Shown here piece by piece: positions 60,711-64,000 of a stretch of DNA of 64,000 nt. The translations under genes were made by a program, and so were the position numbers. Positions within the stretch are counted from its first letter, which is position 1, and the number at the start of each line of letters is the position of its first letter. A model generated the notes under the pieces. The model worked only from the letters and a program-made list of their open reading frames with translations. It searched no databases and had not been told where the DNA came from. The DNA comes from Clostridia bacterium (GTDB taxonomy: Bacteria; Bacillota; Clostridia; Acetivibrionales; DSM-2933), in contig JAOAEJ010000013.1 of the NCBI GenBank assembly GCA_026416815.1, positions 124,001 through 188,000 on the forward strand, in the 5' to 3' direction.

Positions 60711-61682
60711 ATGCAAAAAAAAATTAAATGGGGAATACTAGGATATTCGCAAATTGCAAAGGAAGATGTAATTCCCGCGATTCTAAAATCTTCAAACTCG
60801 GAATTTCATGCAATTGCTTCAAGGGATAAGGACAAGCTTAAGGAGTGTAGCGACTTATATAAATGCACAAAGACATACCTAAGTTATGATGAATTATTGG
60901 ATGATCCTGCGGTTGAAGCAGTTTATATACCTTTGCCAAATTCGCTGCATAAGCAATGGACTATAAATGCTGCACGTAAGGGTAAGCATGTTTTATGCGA
61001 AAAGCCTATAGCTCTCAACACTAAAGAGTGTATTGAAATGATAGACGAGTGCAAGGCTAATAGGGTTTTACTTATGGAAGCCCTTATGTATAAATATACA
61101 ATGAGGACGAAAACGGTAAAACAATTAGTGAGCAGTGGAATCATCGGTGAGGTGAAACGTATACACTCTAGTTTTGGATTTACTTTGGATAGAGATAATA
61201 ACTTTAGATTGGACGCATCAATGGGTGGTGGCTGTTTGTACGATGTAGGCTGTTATCCCGTCAGCTTTATCGGCATGATTTTAGAAAGTATACCTATATC
61301 GGTATCGGCCGAATGTATTATGCAAGGTAGTATAGATATAGATTTCTCAGCGGTGCTTAAGTATGAAAACGGGGTCTTGTGTACAATCAGCAGTAGTTTT
61401 AAGGAATTTTACCGGCCATTCTCTCAGATAATCGGAACAAAAGGCCTTATTGAGGTTCCGTTTACATTTCAGGGCTATGGGGGAGCAGTAACAGTGGTTA
61501 AAGATAGTGAAAAGAAAGAAATCGAAGTGCAGGAATGCGATAGATATATACTTGAAATAGAGGATTTTGCTGACGCGATTATAAACAACAGACAACCAAT
61601 GGTTAGCCTTGAAGACACTTTGCGAAATATGAAAGTAATAGAGATGCTGTACAAGACGGTAAATAAAGAAAGTTTACTGTAA
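60711..61682 (+). CDS. Gfo/Idh/MocA-family NAD(P)-dependent oxidoreductase, 323 aa
   Basis: Oxidises or reduces a sugar or cyclitol hydroxyl/ketone. Start is ATG 60711 with GAGG about 8 nt upstream. The N-terminal Rossmann fold begins WGILGYSQIA (about 7-16). The catalytic lysine is in CEKPIA (about 96-101), and the substrate-site motif is GGGCLYDVGCYPVSF (about 177-191). The Tyr in DVGCY is typical of the glucose-fructose oxidoreductase/dihydrodiol-dehydrogenase branch; inositol dehydrogenases usually have His there. It is divergent from the BtrN-like and aminotransferase genes and probably part of the same small pathway, supplying or finishing the ketone. The substrate is inferred only. Confidence 0.88.
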   Translation: MQKKIKWGILGYSQIAKEDVIPAILKSSNSEFHAIASRDKDKLKECSDLYKCTKTYLSYDELLDDPAVEAVYIPLPNSLHKQWTINAARKGKHVLCEKPIALNTKECIEMIDECKANRVLLMEALMYKYTMRTKTVKQLVSSGIIGEVKRIHSSFGFTLDRDNNFRLDASMGGGCLYDVGCYPVSFIGMILESIPISVSAECIMQGSIDIDFSAVLKYENGVLCTISSSFKEFYRPFSQIIGTKGLIEVPFTFQGYGGAVTVVKDSEKKEIEVQECDRYILEIEDFADAIINNRQPMVSLEDTLRNMKVIEMLYKTVNKESLL

Positions 61683-61685
61683 ACA

Positions 61686-61712
61686 CAGTGATTTCCAGTT
61701 AGACAATGAGCT
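61686..61712 (+). repeat. Interspersed palindromic element, half copy H
   Basis: CAGTGATTTCCAGTTAGACAATGAGCTG equals the left half of copies B and F and then ends abruptly where the hairpin at 61710-61760 begins. Confidence 0.55.
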
Positions 61713-61760
61713 GGCTTAAATAAAAGACCACATCAATAGGGCTTTTATTTAAGCCAGCTA
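61710..61760. terminator. Bidirectional terminator between convergent genes
   Basis: Perfect 18-bp stem (AGCTGGCTTAAATAAAAG at 61710-61727, complement at 61743-61760) with a 15-nt loop. It sits between the oxidoreductase stop and the minus-strand GGDEF gene. It lacks a strong U-run, so termination rests on stem length. Confidence 0.7.
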
Positions 61761-61777
61761 AAACCTCAAAAACTCTT

Positions 61778-64000
61778 CTAATTAAAGAAATCCTCGGGAA
61801 CTTCGTTCAATGATTTATACTGGTTTTTGCCCAACGTTTTTGCATAATACAGAGCTTTATCCGCATCCTGAATTATAGCATCTGTATCATTATAATTTGC
61901 ATTTAAGTTGTATTCAGATATACCTATAGAACAGGAAAGCCTGTATTTTTCAGGTATTTCTACACTACGGTTAAGGAAACTTTCGATATCCTGCTGAAAA
62001 TAATCCTGATTTGCCAGTTTACTAAGAATCCTTTTAGCCACATCACTTGCGTCTTGTAGCCCAACTTCCGGTAGTACGATTATAAACTCATCTCCTCCAT
62101 AACGTACCACAAAATCATTTTCCCGTGTAACTTTTTTCAATATATCGGCAAACATGTATAAAATAAGGTCACCGATTCGATGCCCGAATGTATCGTTGTA
62201 ATACTTGAAATTATCCAAGTCTATAAAAAGGATAGAGAACCCGCTTTGATTTTTATCACTATAGCGACGCATTCTATTTTGCTCTTCTTCAAGTTTTTTA
62301 TGTAGTACCTGTCTGTTGTAGAGACCTGTCAGCATATCTGTAGTTGCAGACTTAATAAGCCTGCTGTTAAACTCATTAAGGAGCTTATTCTTTTGTACTA
62401 TTTCCTTTTGATTACGGATTTTCTCCAGAGAAGTAGATAGCTGTTTGGTTGCTATGGATAAAACCTGTAACTCACTGGATGTAAGAACTAGCTCCTTCTT
62501 TATTGTTGCACAGAAGATATTGCCAACTAACCTTCCTTCGCTAAATAGAGGAAGGCTGATTATTGAATTAAGAGAGCCGGCAAACTCCTTAACACTCGTA
62601 GTTTTTGAAACGTCGGAAATCAGCTTTTCGTTATAACCTTTTGAAAGTGTGCTGATAAGTCCTACAATGTCAAACTTTAGTTCATCAATATTTTTGTTTC
62701 CGTAAAGTACTTTCCAAGCACTTCCTTTTTTAATACTAAAAATGCTAAGTTCAACTATAAAACTATTGTTAATGAGCTCCATCGCACTTTTTATTAAGTC
62801 AAGCCTATGACTTTCCTTGCTAAGGATGTTCTGTAAATTATTTAGGAAGTTCATATCATTTACTTTTTTATGGAGCTTGGTTAAGTTAACTTCTGTTTTA
62901 ACAGCCTTAATAGTTGATTCAAAATCAATTACATCCTTACTTATATTGAGTTTTTTTATTTTAATACAATCTTTATTGCCTGAAAGCTCGTTTAATAGAA
63001 TTTCTTTATAGAAACCGTAGCCCAATTCTTCACAATACTTTATACCTTCGTTAAATATTTTATTAGCTTTATCAAGTTGATTCAATTCTTTACACATTAC
63101 TGCATATTCGTAATAATACCTCGGTCCTAAAAATTTAATGGAGTCGTGTTCTTGGTCATGAAGGTAGACTGATGCCTTCTGGAAATGAGCATCAGCCTCT
63201 GAATATTTTTTATCTTGCTTACATAGGAATGCCTGAATTAATTCGAGCATAAAGTAATCTTCGTTTTTATCTTTAAAGGGTTGAAGATTCAAAATTTTTA
63301 TTTTGGTAAAATACTCTAAAGTTTTATTGGGCTGACCACATTTATAATAGGATATACCTATCATTGTATAAATAGAGCACAGAGAATGATATTTGAGACT
63401 TTCATTCTTTAACATACTCATAATCAAAATGACCTTCTCCAGGTATTGTGCCGATAATTTGTGTTCAAAAGCAAGGAAAAAGTTCAGGGCAATATTATAT
63501 AGTGTCAGACAAAATTCATGGTAGTCATCTATGGCTTTTAAGTAGTATAAAGCTTTTCCATAGCATTTATGGGCATTTTTATAGTCTCCTATGGTAAAGT
63601 AATGGTAACCGAAGCCATTATATATGTGGGCTAATTCACGCTTATTGCCTAACTGCAATTTTAGTTTTTCACTTTTTCTAAGGTAATTTAAGACATTATC
63701 GTACTCACCGCGCACGGAATGTACCATACCCATTGTATGATATGCAATTGCTAGCCTGAATGTATTGTTGTATTTCTGGGCAATGTTTATACCGTGCAAA
63801 TGGAAAGGCTTATTCTCATCGTAGTAGGCTTTTGCAAAGATTCCGAATAATCCATAGGGGTTTGTACAAAAAAACGATAACGTATTTTTCATATCCAGCT
63901 CAATGCCTATTTCGATGATATTTTTAGCCATTACATTCCATTGTTCCTCGGTATGATTTCTGGCTTTTTCTTCTATTAAAAACAGAAGGAAATAGGCTTT
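61778..64000 (-). CDS. TPR - GAF - GGDEF diguanylate cyclase, partial (N-terminus beyond the window)
   Basis: The frame stays open through the right edge; an ATG at 63931 has no binding site, and the 23 codons before it read as protein, so the gene starts outside. At least 740 residues are visible. The first 330 or so form TPR-type helical repeats (with A-I-A-Y-H-T-M-G and Y-N-G-F-G-Y-H-Y marks), followed by a GAF-like domain (about 365-505 of the part from 63931), a short coiled coil, and GGDEF (about 535-705). The cyclase motif is GGDEF with REND at the inhibitory-site position and D-L-D-N-F-K-Y-Y-N-D for metal binding. The layout matches the back half of the three giant signalling proteins, but the sequence is clearly different. 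Whether a kinase and ATPase precede it cannot be seen. Confidence 0.85.
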   Translation of the reverse strand, partial: KAYFLLFLIEEKARNHTEEQWNVMAKNIIEIGIELDMKNTLSFFCTNPYGLFGIFAKAYYDENKPFHLHGINIAQKYNNTFRLAIAYHTMGMVHSVRGEYDNVLNYLRKSEKLKLQLGNKRELAHIYNGFGYHYFTIGDYKNAHKCYGKALYYLKAIDDYHEFCLTLYNIALNFFLAFEHKLSAQYLEKVILIMSMLKNESLKYHSLCSIYTMIGISYYKCGQPNKTLEYFTKIKILNLQPFKDKNEDYFMLELIQAFLCKQDKKYSEADAHFQKASVYLHDQEHDSIKFLGPRYYYEYAVMCKELNQLDKANKIFNEGIKYCEELGYGFYKEILLNELSGNKDCIKIKKLNISKDVIDFESTIKAVKTEVNLTKLHKKVNDMNFLNNLQNILSKESHRLDLIKSAMELINNSFIVELSIFSIKKGSAWKVLYGNKNIDELKFDIVGLISTLSKGYNEKLISDVSKTTSVKEFAGSLNSIISLPLFSEGRLVGNIFCATIKKELVLTSSELQVLSIATKQLSTSLEKIRNQKEIVQKNKLLNEFNSRLIKSATTDMLTGLYNRQVLHKKLEEEQNRMRRYSDKNQSGFSILFIDLDNFKYYNDTFGHRIGDLILYMFADILKKVTRENDFVVRYGGDEFIIVLPEVGLQDASDVAKRILSKLANQDYFQQDIESFLNRSVEIPEKYRLSCSIGISEYNLNANYNDTDAIIQDADKALYYAKTLGKNQYKSLNEVPEDFFN

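Noticed and set aside
28140..61777. Insertion sequences or phage att sites to explain the repeats
   Set aside because: No transposase, recombinase or integrase gene and no flanking tRNA gene in the window.

Overview
The window is AT-rich, with strong GGAGG-type ribosome binding sites, several TTG and GTG starts, and a secreted starch-active glycosidase carrying a long Thr-Pro linker. Together these point to an anaerobic, polysaccharide-degrading member of the Clostridia (Ruminiclostridium/Acetivibrio-like). The genus is inferred from style, not from a marker gene. No rRNA, tRNA, transposase or CRISPR array was found.

Region 1 (1-31247) is the right-hand part of a biosynthetic gene cluster whose beginning lies off the left edge. 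A tail of an ACP-ending protein (1-114) is followed by one very large polyketide synthase (162-22988, 7608 aa). It has four modules without any acyltransferase domain, which is the trans-AT type. Modules 1-3 are KS-DH-KR-cMT-ACP and module 4 is KS-DH-KR-ACP. The predicted contribution is three alpha-methyl-enoyl units followed by one plain enoyl unit. The chain passes to a single-module NRPS (23076-28139) with the order C-A-PCP-TE-PP-loop. Its A domain reads as Asn-like, its thioesterase has Cys where Ser is usual, and its C-terminus is a fused ATP-pyrophosphatase domain of the WbpG/thioamide-synthetase type. A methyltransferase (28297-29229) and a divergent MacB/FtsX-like ABC exporter (29423-31247) complete this part.

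Region 2 (31528-32633) holds a small membrane zinc-ribbon protein, a nitroreductase and a gene remnant.

Region 3 (33070-49740) contains three paralogous giant signalling proteins of about 1600 aa each. All have the order Ser/Thr kinase, AAA/STAND-type ATPase, TPR-like helical region, GAF, GGDEF. The second and third are a tandem duplication that includes part of the upstream flank. Their ends are nearly identical and their middles have diverged. A membrane protein (37997-38884) sits between the first and second.

Region 4 (50461-56513) holds a multidomain GH13 amylase with a long leader, a membrane-anchored metallophosphoesterase, an esterase-like alpha/beta hydrolase and a PH-domain membrane protein.

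Region 5 (56657-61682) looks like a small aminocyclitol or amino-sugar cassette: a BtrN-like radical SAM dehydrogenase, a DegT/StrS aminotransferase and a MATE exporter on the minus strand, with a divergent Gfo/Idh/MocA oxidoreductase. The right edge (61778-64000) is a fourth GGDEF protein, cut by the window.

Six full and about two degenerate copies of a 85-100 bp palindromic element are scattered between genes from 28156 to 61712. Within the duplicated signalling locus one copy is present in one duplicate and absent from the other, which suggests the element has moved.
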